Source of the DNA: Microdochium bolleyi
Lineage: Eukaryota; Ascomycota; Sordariomycetes; Xylariales; Microdochiaceae
Reading direction: 5' to 3'
DNA length: 64,000 bases
NCBI GenBank assembly: GCA_001566295.1
Contig: KQ964245.1
Location: forward strand, 3,477,524-3,541,523
The notes below the pieces were generated by a model. That model ran no database searches. It saw nothing but the letters and a program-made list of their open reading frames with translations, and was not told where the DNA came from. Of this stretch, positions 1 through 9,510 are shown piece by piece (positions within the stretch are counted from its first letter, which is position 1; each line of letters starts with the position of its first letter). A program made the position numbers and the translations under genes.

Positions 1-466
1 AGACGGACACCCAAACGGCAATGGGGATCGTGTCATTCCAGAAGCGGATAGTGAGACCGGCAGCGATGAGCTCGAAGGGGAGGACGATGAGCCAGGCGAG
101 AGCGTAGTCCCAGCCCATGGCAAAACCCCAAGCAGGATCTACGAATCTTGTGACGTATGCGAAGAAGGCGCCGTTGACAGGGTAGAGGACAGCAAGCTCG
201 GCCAGAGCCTGCATGGTGAGCAGCAACATGACACCGACGACGGAGTAGCCGATGAGCAAGGCCGCGGGACCGCCCTTGTAGAGAGCACCACCGGATCCGA
301 TGAAGAGACCAGCTCCGATGGCACCACCAATGGCGATCATCTGCATGTGTCGACTCTTGAGGTCGGTATGCAGCTTGTTCTCGCCATCGGCCTGTGTGAC
401 GGCTCCGAGCTCTGCATCACGGGGCTCGACGACCACCTTCGCGTCGTACTTCTCAGAGTCCGACAT
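1..466 (-). CDS. Amino-acid permease (YAT/APC family), N-terminal part, cut by window edge
   Basis: The open frame runs from an ATG at 466 to the left window edge (about 155 residues, no intron). A hydrophilic cytosolic tail of about 40 residues is followed by the family hallmark around residues 45-60 (AIGGAIGAGLFIGSG), which forms the unwound first membrane helix that contacts the substrate. Two further hydrophobic segments follow (near YSVVGVMLLLTMQALAEL and WDYALAWLIVLPFELIA), typical of fungal proton-coupled amino-acid permeases such as Gap1, Agp and INDA1. The role is plasma-membrane uptake of amino acids. The substrate cannot be told from this fragment. A TATA-like box and four GATA sites lie upstream, which suggests nitrogen control. 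The rest of the gene lies outside the window. Confidence 0.93.
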   Translation of the reverse strand, partial: MSDSEKYDAKVVVEPRDAELGAVTQADGENKLHTDLKSRHMQMIAIGGAIGAGLFIGSGGALYKGGPAALLIGYSVVGVMLLLTMQALAELAVLYPVNGAFFAYVTRFVDPAWGFAMGWDYALAWLIVLPFELIAAGLTIRFWNDTIPIAVWVSV

Positions 467-610
467 GGTGTGTTGGTGATGGCAAGGATGTCACCGTCTG
501 GGGGGAAGTGAAGGACAAGTGGAGAAGAGGAGGATGCTCCAGAAACGAAGCTCGTGATGAGGATGAAGAGAAGACCAGAGCTGCAAAAACCTGGGGGAGA
601 TGCTCAGATT

Positions 611-617
611 CTTTATA
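611..617 (-). promoter_or_regulatory. TATA-like box of the amino-acid permease
   Basis: TATAAAG on the minus strand, about 145 nt upstream of the permease ATG. The position suits a core promoter with a leader of about 110 nt. It is a sequence match only. Confidence 0.45.
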
Positions 618-779
618 CTACCTGCCCGCCACTCGTCGACCCCAGATTCGGGGACGCCTATCTGTCCATCTCCATATTCGCTCACCCTGGCTAGCGCAAC
701 CCCAGACTTGATAGGAGTCGTGAGGCTCAATTGCGTAGGCTGGACTGGCTGTATCGACGGTCGACCGAGGCCCAGAACA

Positions 780-1023
780 AGATAGCCCGCCCCATTTTGG
801 AGCCCGGTGTAGATAACGAGAGAGAGGCGCTCCGTCTCGTCGGGACTGGGCAGACGACTGCAAGCGAGCCAAGTCCCGGACAAGCATGCGGGACAAGACT
901 CATGACGGCACCCCTGCATGCAAAGAAGCTTTAGAATCCTGGCTCCTGGGCCTGGGTTCCCCAGGCTAGAACCCGCTATCTACCGCCCAAGCTCGCAGTG
1001 CCCATGCATGGGGGAGCTTATCT
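780..1023 (-). promoter_or_regulatory. Cluster of four HGATAR sites (possible AreA/NIT2 binding)
   Basis: AGATAG at 780-785, AGATAA at 811-816, and the reverse-strand matches CTATCT at 976-981 and TTATCT at 1018-1023. They form two pairs spaced 31 and 42 bp apart, 314-557 bp upstream of the permease ATG. Fungal GATA factors that activate nitrogen-scavenging permeases bind pairs of such sites. The motif is short and chance matches occur, so binding is inferred. Confidence 0.4.
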
Positions 1024-1642
1024 AGGGAGGAACGGTCTAGAACGCCAGCACGAGTGGCGCTGGTGCTCGAGACGAGTCGCGATCTGGTCAAGGGCAAGCC
1101 AAAACCCGCCGCTAGTCTGCAACGGACCATCCTCCGTGAAGAGCCCCACGGGTAGTCTCGGCGCAATTCTGAAAAACTCTATCCACAATGCGGATCGATT
1201 CCACTCTCTCCACGAGTTCCAGCACTTCAGGGGCTGCGTGGGGGCGCTAACCAGCTCTCGGGGATGCCGTAGTCCTCTTTCGACTCGACAATACGTTTGT
1301 ATAACGTAAATTGGGCATGTTCCTCCACATCAACCTCTGGTCTGGGCTCGTCGAGCGTGTGTCCGGCGGACGCGGAGTGGATATCAACGCGTGCGCTTGC
1401 CCCGTGGGATTGGCCGGACCTCACTGGAATCGAGGATGTGCGAGGAAGGACATGCCGAATGTGGGTGAGCTGTGATTGTATTAGCTGTCTGTGTGGCAGT
1501 AGAGTGCCTCACACAGCGTGTTACATCGTATGAGCCACGTGCACGGGCACATGCCTTTCGCCCGAGGGCAACCGCTTCTCAATCGCTGGTGCGAGACAAG
1601 CATGTGCCACTTCGTGCGTCTTTTTGCAGCTGCGCGGTTTTG

Positions 1643-4600
1643 CTAGATAGTGGCGAATCCTGCAGGCACCATCCGAGGCTGTTGCCCCGGCCTGACCATT
1701 CCATGTTCGTACATCTGCAACCAGACCGAGTCACTGTCCACCGCGCTCAGTGCGGCCCTCAGGCCAATGTCGCTGGCGAGGTCCTCTGCGACAAGACGAA
1801 GAATGCTGTCAAAGATCTGATCGTCGATCTGGACGAACGACACAAGTGCAGTGAGGAGCTGTCGAGCTGCTTGCCAGACCTGAGACGCATGTGAAAAGCT
1901 ATCGAACCTGATCGGCGGAGCCGCCTCATCTGCCCCGGAAAATCGTCCATTGCTAGGCCGAACGGTCAGGACCAGGCTCCCTCGAGGCCCCGTCTTACTG
2001 TCCGTGCTGCCGCTTGTCACACGCTTCTGCTTCGCAGCTGTCTTCTTGCTTGAGAACCACTGACCGAGCTGGTCCCACCATTCGGTCTTGACCCTGGAAC
2101 TTAGGAAGTCCCCTGAGCATTCGAATAGAGCAGCGAGGGCCTTGCAAGCAGAGATAACAACGAAAGTCTCCGAGTCGTAAAGTCGCTCCACTGTGACTGG
2201 CCAGATAGCGTTGACCAGGGGTAAAAACGCCTCTTCATCAGCCGCAATGGCAGGGCATACCGTGCAGAGGAGCTCGAGGAGGGACCTCCGGAGGCTAGCA
2301 GAGGGCGAGGTCATGTAGTGCTGTGTGAAAGTCGTAATGCGGGCGAGGATCTTGAAGGTTGGCGTCTGCGGCACAGGTGGCTTCTCTCCCTCATTAGCCT
2401 GTTCCTCTTCGTCTGCATCGTTATTCTCGTCTTCGCCGTGCTCGTCCAGAAGTTCTTTCGCTGTCTTTGTCACAGTATCTCTCCACGGTCGCTTGGGATG
2501 TGACAAGTCCGAGTCATCATCCCAGTTCGTCTTGCGATTGTGATCCTGGCGATCAAGGATGGCGACCAGGCTCCCTTGAACATCATGCAGGCCAATTTGT
2601 CTCGTTGCAAATTTCCGATGGCTTTTGAATGAGTGCTCGGTCAAGCTCAGCTTGCTGGATGCAGCCCCTTGATAGGCGATCTCGCCAAGAACACTAAACA
2701 AGCCTTCGACCAAGTTCGGGTATCCATGGTAATTATCCAACGCGCCAAATATTGACGCTACCACATCGTCAAGATATGGTACTAGGCGGGGTCCGGTTAG
2801 CTGCACCATCATCCTCAGAACCTGTGTCGAAGCAGGCGTGATGTCGAAGGTGTTCAGCCGCAACGAATAGGAATTGACCATGTAGTCGACGTTGTCCACG
2901 ACGAGGTCGGTTACACTCGGATACCCACACGACGACGCTATGTTGTTCAAAGCGATCATTGCATGGTCCCTTATCGTTGGCGTCGTCGCTCCGAGGAATG
3001 TTGTAATGGGATACAGGCTATCAATCAGTTCTGGTCGGAACTTCTGGCCAAGTCGTGAGGCTGCAAAAGTTGTGACTTCCATGGCGAGCGCCTGCAGCCG
3101 CCAGTCCATGTTGCCCTCATCCTCTGATGTGTCCAGTATCGAGACCGATAAAGCGTAAAGCTCATCGAAGACGAGCTCCGCTCCATCATCACAGTCGCTA
3201 GCACCAGTGAGATCAAGGAAGTTATCGATGTCCGACTCGTGTTTCAACTGAGACTTGAGCAGCTCGAAAGAGAGCCAAAATGCTGCCACTTGCTGTTCTC
3301 CGCTAGCCTCGCGACAATGAGTAAGCATTGTCTCAGGCAGCCAGGCGTACTGGGGGCTGTGACCAAGCTCGTCTAGAAAGGCCACTAGAGCAGTCCGGGT
3401 TGGTAGCTCCTGCGGTTTGGTGAAGATCACTGGCGGAAAGCTCTGGTCTTCAAAACTTGAGTCCTTGATCATTACTAGGTTGGGCCCATTCGACTCGCCC
3501 AAGAGTCCTGTGCTGATCAAAGCAGTAGCCGCAGTGTCGCGGAGGGACGCGACTAAGGCACTGTCCAGCATAGAAGAGTTGATCTGCAGGTTGGAAATAA
3601 TCCGATGGCCCTTTGAGAGATTGGAGACCGCTTGTAGCTTTAGCTTCTCGTTGCTAGCTTGCATTTGTCGGGATAAACTGCCCTCCCAGTTGTACACGAC
3701 CATCTTGATAGTGTCGCACAGCTCAGGATAAATTCTAGCCAAGTCTTCGAGGCTCGTTTCGCGAGCTTTGTTGGTGTCACCAGGCTGAGACAGGATCAAT
3801 GCCGTCTCTACCAGGATAGAGGCACAATTGCTCAAGGACTGATGACACTCATCGAGCAGAGATAGACACATTTTGGCCACTTCTGAGCGGACATCTTCCT
3901 CTGTGTGATTTCGGAGCTTCAGCACGTGTGCCAGAGCAACTTGCACTTTGGCAGAGGTTGCTCGGAGCCAGGGAACCGTGAGAACCTTTGTGTTATCGTC
4001 GTTCTGTTGATCGTCACTATCAGACTTGCCTGCTCTGGGCAAGATACTCCTGACATGAAGATCGCCCAGTACTCCGCACAGAATACTCGTGGTCACCATC
4101 AAGCCCTGGATGAGGACCTTACGCTGAGCTTTGGGCGAGATCGGAGGGGAAAGCAGCTTGCTCAGAGCCGAGATGATCCCAGGCAGAAATGTCGCAAGGG
4201 CTGTCTTGTCTTTAATGGATGCGTGAAGAGCTGCTACAGTCTGAAGCGCTTCCATCTGGATATCCGAGGTTCGGCCGTCTGTGATGCCTTCCAGCACAAC
4301 GCTCACAGCGTGCCCGAGGGTGGGTATCGCCCTTGCATCTACGAGCGCTGCTGCACCTGCGGCAGATGAGCCCGCAGCGCGGACGAGTGCATTGAGTGCT
4401 CTGAACGCCTCGAGTTCTGTCTCTTCGGGCAGGGGTCGCTTGATGGTTTGGCCTGGGTTTCCGCCTATGATGAAAGCCAGCAGGATGAGCAACTGCTGGC
4501 CAAGATCTACCGGTAGGTGGCTCTTCCATCCAGCATCGATAAGGATGGTGAGGCACTTGAGTGTGAGCTCAATCAGGCGGACTGGAAACTGATCCTGGCT

Positions 4601-4890
4601 GCGCAAGATGTTGGACAGTGGGAAGAAGACATAGTCCGCAAGCTTGTGGTCAAGTGAGGCGACCCCAGGAGGTGACGGCCGGTCGAGCAAGACAAACAGG
4701 TCTTCGACCTCGTGTATGAGATCTTTGGCGATGGCCTTCTTGTCCGATGCGCGCACCGAGAGGTTGTTGATGGCGATGCAGTGTGGTTTGAGCTAGATGA
4801 CGTTGTGAGATTGTGTGCTGGTGGTGTCGGGCAAGGTCGACTGACCTCTTGGAAGAAGGCATTCCTCGCCGCAGCTTGGGGATCACTCAT
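1643..4890 (-). CDS. tti1: TTI1, Tel2-interacting protein 1 (HEAT-repeat TTT-complex subunit)
   Basis: Two exons, 4890-4846 and 4792-1643, with a 53-nt intron (donor GTCAGT, acceptor CATCTAG), give 1064 residues, close to the family's usual 1000-1100. The first exon encodes 15 residues. The second restores the N-terminal LKPHC motif (residues 16-20) and the DYVFFPLSNIL motif (about 68-78), both characteristic of Tti1. The rest is helical HEAT/ARM-type repeat with an acidic, Pro-rich linker two thirds along. Tti1 with Tel2 and Tti2 forms the TTT co-chaperone that stabilises PIKK kinases (TOR, Tel1/ATM, Mec1/ATR, Tra1) with Hsp90; it acts in cytoplasm and nucleus. The start at 4890 is chosen because the uninterrupted frame otherwise begins at a GTG (4756) and would lose the conserved motif. 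Divergent from the hydrolase gene at 5322. Confidence 0.88.
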
Positions 4891-5321
4891 GTTGCTGGCT
4901 GATCATGCTGGCCAAGACAATGCTGCTGCTTCCATGTCAGCTTGAAGAAGCTGTGTGGTGGTTCATGGTTCATCATGGCCCCGTGTGTCTGCGGAGCAGA
5001 AGAGGGAACAGACCCTACAATTAGTCAAACGCAGCCAATCAGAGCCGATGGCTTCAGGGCGCTCGGCTCTCTCTCAGGCTAGTGGGGGGGGGGGTTTGGT
5101 TTCTGCGGAGGCCGCGACCATCGATCCGATTCCATATCAACCGCGACAACCTTGAGAGCCAACCCCAGAACCTTGGAACTCCAACGATACCTCCTTGTGC
5201 GCACTAACCCTACAGCTCGAGTTGCTCATCGTCAGTTCTTCGCTCTTCGCTTCTAAAGCATCAATCCCTCTCCTCTCCTCGCAGGCTTGAAGCAGCTACG
5301 TCAACCGTCCTCTCAGCAGCC
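4891..5321. promoter_or_regulatory. Shared divergent promoter region, TTI1 / DUF1749 hydrolase
   Basis: A 431-bp gap between two divergent starts. It contains an 11-G run at 5084-5094 and pyrimidine-rich leader sequence just before the ATG at 5322 (about 5220-5310). No clear TATA box was seen. Confidence 0.5.
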
Positions 5322-6435
5322 ATGTCAGCGTCGCGGAGTCTGTTTATGACCACAGTGCATCGTTACAAATCACCGCATACACCCGGTGCCTGCGCGTACG
5401 AGGTCGGGCTGCCTGATGCCAAGAATGCATACGTCTTCATTGGCGGCCTGGGAGACGGGCCTCACACTGTCCCCTACCCGCGGGCCGTTGCGAAGCACCT
5501 CGAGACCTTGCCCGACTTGAGCTACTCTGTTTTCGAGATCCGCATGAAGAGCTCCTTCGACGGCTGGGGATTCTCAAGTCTCGTGCAGGATGCCGAGGAG
5601 ATCTCGGCCCTGGTACAATATCTCCGTGGGATCGGCCGGCAGAAGATCGTGTTGAACGGGCATTCGACTGGCTGTCAGGTGGGTAGCCACTCACAAGAGC
5701 ATCCATTCGAGTTATTCTGCGCATGCTGTCAATATGCCGCACTTTGCCCATTCATGATATGCGATCATGCACTAACTGCACGGCCAGGACATTATGGAAT
5801 ATACGTCGCCTTCCCACAGTGGACAGCTGACTCCTGTGGACGGCTACATCCTACAGGGGCCCGTCTGCGATCGTGCTGCCATCGCCCTCGAAATCAGTGC
5901 TGATAAGCTCGAGCACAGCGTCGCTGCTGCCAAGGCATTGATAGACAGTGGCAGGGGACTCGATTGCGTGCCTCGGGACGAGCTGCCTAGCTTCATGCGA
6001 AGCACGCCAATGTCAGCGAACCGCTGGTATGCTCTAGCAGCTGCGGAGTGAGTACATTATGCCTCTGAATCCTCGGTAGAAGGACGACAGTAAGGTCATT
6101 CATTCATTTGAGATTGCTGACGTTGGAATAGTGGCGCGGACAACTACTTTGACCCAGACTTGCCTGAGGACACCGAGAAGAGGTACTGGAGCGGCGTGGA
6201 TAAACCGGTCCTGATCCTGCACTCCGCCGAGGACGAGTTCGTCCCCAAGTCGCTGGACAAGGAAGGATTGGTAAAACGATGGACGACTCATTGTCGCCCC
6301 GGTCTGGCAAGTGAATTGTCAGGTACAATACCGGGCGCGAACCATCGGGTCGCCAGTGCAGAGGCAGAACAATGGTTTGTCAAGGCTGTGGCGACCTTCC
6401 TGCAGGGCATTGCGGCACTGGAAAGCAAGATATAG
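5322..6435 (+). CDS. DUF1749 alpha/beta-hydrolase family protein
   Basis: Three exons, 5322-5678, 5788-6047 and 6132-6435, encode 306 residues. Donors are GTGGGT and GTGAGT; the first intron carries a clear CTAAC branch site. The nucleophile elbow GHSTG puts the catalytic Ser at residue 115, at the end of exon 1. A C-terminal GANHR motif gives a candidate catalytic His at 277, and HSAEDEFVP a candidate acid just before it. The early motif VFIGGLGDG is typical of the fungal DUF1749/UPF0613 group, which also has relatives in plants. No signal peptide or membrane segment is visible, so a cytosolic esterase-like hydrolase is likely. The substrate is unknown. The length is normal for the family and the catalytic triad looks intact. 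Confidence 0.9.
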
Positions 6436-6729
6436 GGCCGCCACTAGATGCTATCAACAGTTCGGCACGCTTCAAGACTTGACAACCGCAATGATGAGCT
6501 AGCGCACTGATTGTCACTACCCTAGACCAGCGGGGTACTTCACCAGCAAAATGCTTCAACGTGGCTGGGTACATGCCGAGCTTCGGGTCCTTCCTTCGCC
6601 TTGGACGTCCCAAACTGCTTCAACCATCGGAAATTCTTGTTTGTAGTCACCTCGTGATACGCCGTACACGGGAGATTCTGACCGCACACGAACTTGTGCC
6701 ACGAGGCCAAACACTCATAGACCAGCAAG

Positions 6730-7059
6730 ATGTGCTACGGTGCAACTTGTCCCACCTGTTGTGAGCCCTGAACTCGGGTTTTGGCAACATGCGTGCCGCT
6801 TGGAGCTGTTACAGGCGGCCTTGCTAACGTTCCAGCAGCAAAGAAGGCGTGGCGCGGATGCGGGAGCCACATCCCCTCGGTGCTCGCGGGAGTACCCGAG
6901 TCCAAATGGTGTGAGTGCGAGCCGCGGGTCATAGTTGACGGCAAAGCCTACCCGCCGGCGGCCAAGTTTGAGATTCCGGGGGCCTCTTGGATCAGCAGCT
7001 GGTTCGGGGGAGGTTCCTCAGGCAAGGACAAGAGCAAGGGCGGCCGAGATGAGCTGTAG
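6730..7059 (+). CDS. Small Cys-rich conserved fungal protein (CxxC...W.GCG.H type)
   Basis: Two exons, 6730-6760 and 6839-7059, give 83 residues; use of the alternative acceptor at 6835 adds one Ala (84). The donor is GTGAGC, the intron has a GCTAAC branch site, and the acceptor is a tandem CAGCAG. The spliced N-terminus begins MCYGATCPTCSKKAWRGCG. It shows the pattern Met-Cys, a CPTC pair, W-x-GCG-x-H and a later CxC (CEC), seen in a group of tiny Pezizomycotina proteins of unknown function. The Cys/His spacing suggests zinc binding, which is an inference. The tail is Gly/Ser/Lys-rich and ends in RDEL. This resembles an ER-retrieval signal, but no signal peptide is present, so it is probably coincidental. 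It lies between two co-oriented genes, 295 nt after the hydrolase stop. Confidence 0.7.
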
Positions 7060-7443
7060 CCGAGGCAGCTCATATCCTTGGCAAGGTATGGCCATCATTT
7101 GTCGTGGAGGTCAGCCGCACTCCGCGACAAGGCGTGGCACAAGGCGCGGCTTGTCAAATAGGTCTGGGATGATAGGCTGATAAGAGGAACATGGAGCATT
7201 GTGTTACGTCTCGAGATGCCAATGTGGAGATGCTGTCAAGTGCCGTCGCGCAAGTCACGCGAGCAGCTCTCAGCTCCGATCCGACCCCGCTGCTCCGATA
7301 ACCGGGGCCGGCCGGCAGCGTGTGATCCGCCCGGGCTTCAACTGTGACGTCTCCTGTCGTTATCTTTGAAAACGTCACCGGAGAGTCCACCAGCTGCCTC
7401 GACCTGCCCGAGCCGTGGTCTTGGTCCCCGGTCTCGAGCAAGA
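7060..7443. other. Intergenic: 3' flank of Cys-rich gene and P450 promoter
   Basis: A 384-bp gap with no recognisable gene. It must hold the P450 promoter and leader. No clear TATA box was seen. Confidence 0.5.
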
Positions 7444-9510
7444 ATGCTGCTGCTACAACCCGCTGTCCTCGCGGCCGCGGCCGCCAGCGGCGGAGTCGTG
7501 TACATCTGGAGCTGCATCACATCGCCGCTCTGGAAGATCCCCGGGCCGTGGTACTCGGCGTTCACCAGCCTCGTGCTGCGGTATCATGAGCTGAAAGCCC
7601 GGCGGACGAGCTATATCCACGCCTTGCATCTGCTGTACGGCCCTGCCGTGCGGATAGCACCGAACGAGACCGCATTCGCCTCGGTCGAGAGCATCAAGGA
7701 GATCTATGCCTCGGGCGGCAGTGGCTATGACAAGACGGAGTTTTACAATCTGTTCATGGTTTATGGCCGACGGTGAGCACCCGGTCGGGAGGCGTTCCAT
7801 GGGAACCCACGTCCATGATGGTGGCTGACATGAGGCCGCATGTAGGACGATGTTCAGCACGCTCGGAAAGGACGATGTAAGCTGTCACAACTCTTCCAGG
7901 CCATGAAGTGACGGCACCTCCAGACGGGTCTGACATCGTCTCATGATAGCACGCGAGGCGCAAGAGGGTCCTGGCCGACCGCTACGCCAACACGAACGTC
8001 CAGCGGTCCGCCTCAATCGACGGCATCCACGAGAGGGCGGGCTGGTTCCTCGACCGCTGCACAGCCTCTGTCGGACGGAATATCGACATCTTCGTGAGTC
8101 TCTTTGCCCTTTCGCATCCCCATCCTAGCAGTTCATCAGGTGGCTGACAGCAATATAGATAAGTACGGCCTCTGTAGTTTTGTATGTCACTTCCGCAGCC
8201 TGATATGCTAACACGCGGTGCGACAACTCCCCAGATCTACACAACTATGCATTCGACTGTGTAACTCATCATCTGTTCCACCCATACGGCTCCGAGTCCC
8301 TGCGGAATCCCCGGGACGAGGAGATCCAGAGACAGGTAACCTTTGACGACAGCCTCCAGAGTTCGTGTCCCTCGCACTTTATCATAGCGACCGGTTGAAA
8401 GCCTTTCTACTGACGCAATCCAAACAACAGACCGCGTCATAAAGCACCACTACCCACTCCTCCACCGCCTGACGGGCGACCTGCTCGCGTTCTTCGGCGC
8501 CACGCCCCGCGAGACGCCGCTGGCCGACGACCTCGTGCTGTCCGCCGCGGCGCGCCCGGACCCGGCGCGCTTCACCGTCGTCAGCCGGATGCAGGAGAAG
8601 GCCCACGGCCTGGACCACACGGGCGTCGCGGCCGAGTGCCTCGACCACATGGCCGCCGGGATCGACACCACCGGCGACGCGCTCTGCTTCCTCATGTGGG
8701 AGCTCTCGCAGCCGCGCAGCATGCACGTGCAGCGCAGGCTGCAGCGCGAGCTCCGGGAGAACAACAGCAGGCCCGACGCCGCCGACGGCCAATCGAAGAG
8801 GTTTGACGAGCTGCCGTACCTCGACGCCGTGGTAAACGAGGGCCTGCGGTGCTTCCCCGCGATCCCAATGTCCCTCCCGCGCTACGTGCCCCGCGGCGGG
8901 CGGACCATCGAGGGCTACTTCGTCCCCGAGAGGACGGTGGTCAGCTGCCAGGCGTACTCGACGCACCGGATCGACGAGGCGGTGTGGCCTGAGCCGGAAC
9001 TGTTCGACCCGGAGCGCTGGCTGGGGGGCCGCGGTGATGATCTTGGTGGCAGCGTCGAGATGGAGCGCAAGAGGCTATTCTTTGCGTTTGCGAATGGGGG
9101 GAGGGGATGTATCGGGAAGCAGTGAGTTTTTTTTTTGTTCTTGTCGCTTGTGTTTGTTGTCATTGCTCGCTGTCGCCCTTGGTTTTCCGTCACTCATCGA
9201 TGGCGTCTCTCTCTCAACAGCAGTGACGATCCTTACACACACAAACACATGCACACATCTTGACTCCCCAAATGTCACCCAAAAAAAGACCGCAAGGCCA
9301 CAAGAAGAACCTCACTGACACCACTCGACGAACGACAGCCTCGCCCTCTCCGAGATGAAGATCCTCCTGCAGGCTATCTACTCCCGGTTCACCACCCTGC
9401 CTGACGAGAGCAGCGGCATGACGGACGCGGACATGGCCATGGCGGACCAGATCATCTCGTCGCAGCCGCGCGGCAAGCGGTGCCTGCTCAGGATGGTGCC
9501 TATCGACTAG
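7444..9510 (+). CDS. Cytochrome P450 monooxygenase (microsomal, fungal)
   Basis: Seven exons: 7444-7772, 7846-7876, 7950-8093, 8159-8162, 8235-8360, 8431-9121 and 9339-9510, encoding 498 residues, normal for the family. It has an N-terminal hydrophobic anchor (residues 1-25) followed by a proline hinge (KIPGPW). The I-helix motif AGIDTT is at 287-292, ExxR (EGLR) at 348-351, a PERW motif follows, and the heme loop FANGGRGCIGKH has its ligand Cys at 438. All essential P450 residues are present. The class is an ER-bound monooxygenase using NADPH-P450 reductase. The substrate cannot be inferred, and no biosynthetic neighbours are visible. Exon 4 is only 4 nt, inferred because it alone restores frame and the conserved NYAFD segment. 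The last intron (217 nt) is long. The start at 7444 is the first ATG of the anchor; the upstream open frame lacks an ATG. Confidence 0.9.

Larger units (their letters stand above)
467..1642. other. Intergenic: permease promoter and TTI1 3' flank
   Basis: Apart from the TATA-like box and GATA sites, nothing gene-like is seen. Reading frames here have no recognisable domain. The stretch must hold the permease promoter and the TTI1 3' UTR and polyadenylation region. Confidence 0.6.

Noticed and set aside
7366..7443. In-frame upstream extension of the P450
   Set aside because: It begins at a TTG, and the extension is hydrophilic and would precede the membrane anchor. The ATG at 7444 fits P450 topology.
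7444..9510. P450 as part of a secondary-metabolite cluster
   Set aside because: The neighbours are a DUF1749 hydrolase, a Cys-rich mini-protein and 5 kb of empty DNA; no polyketide synthase, peptide synthetase, terpene cyclase or pathway regulator is nearby.
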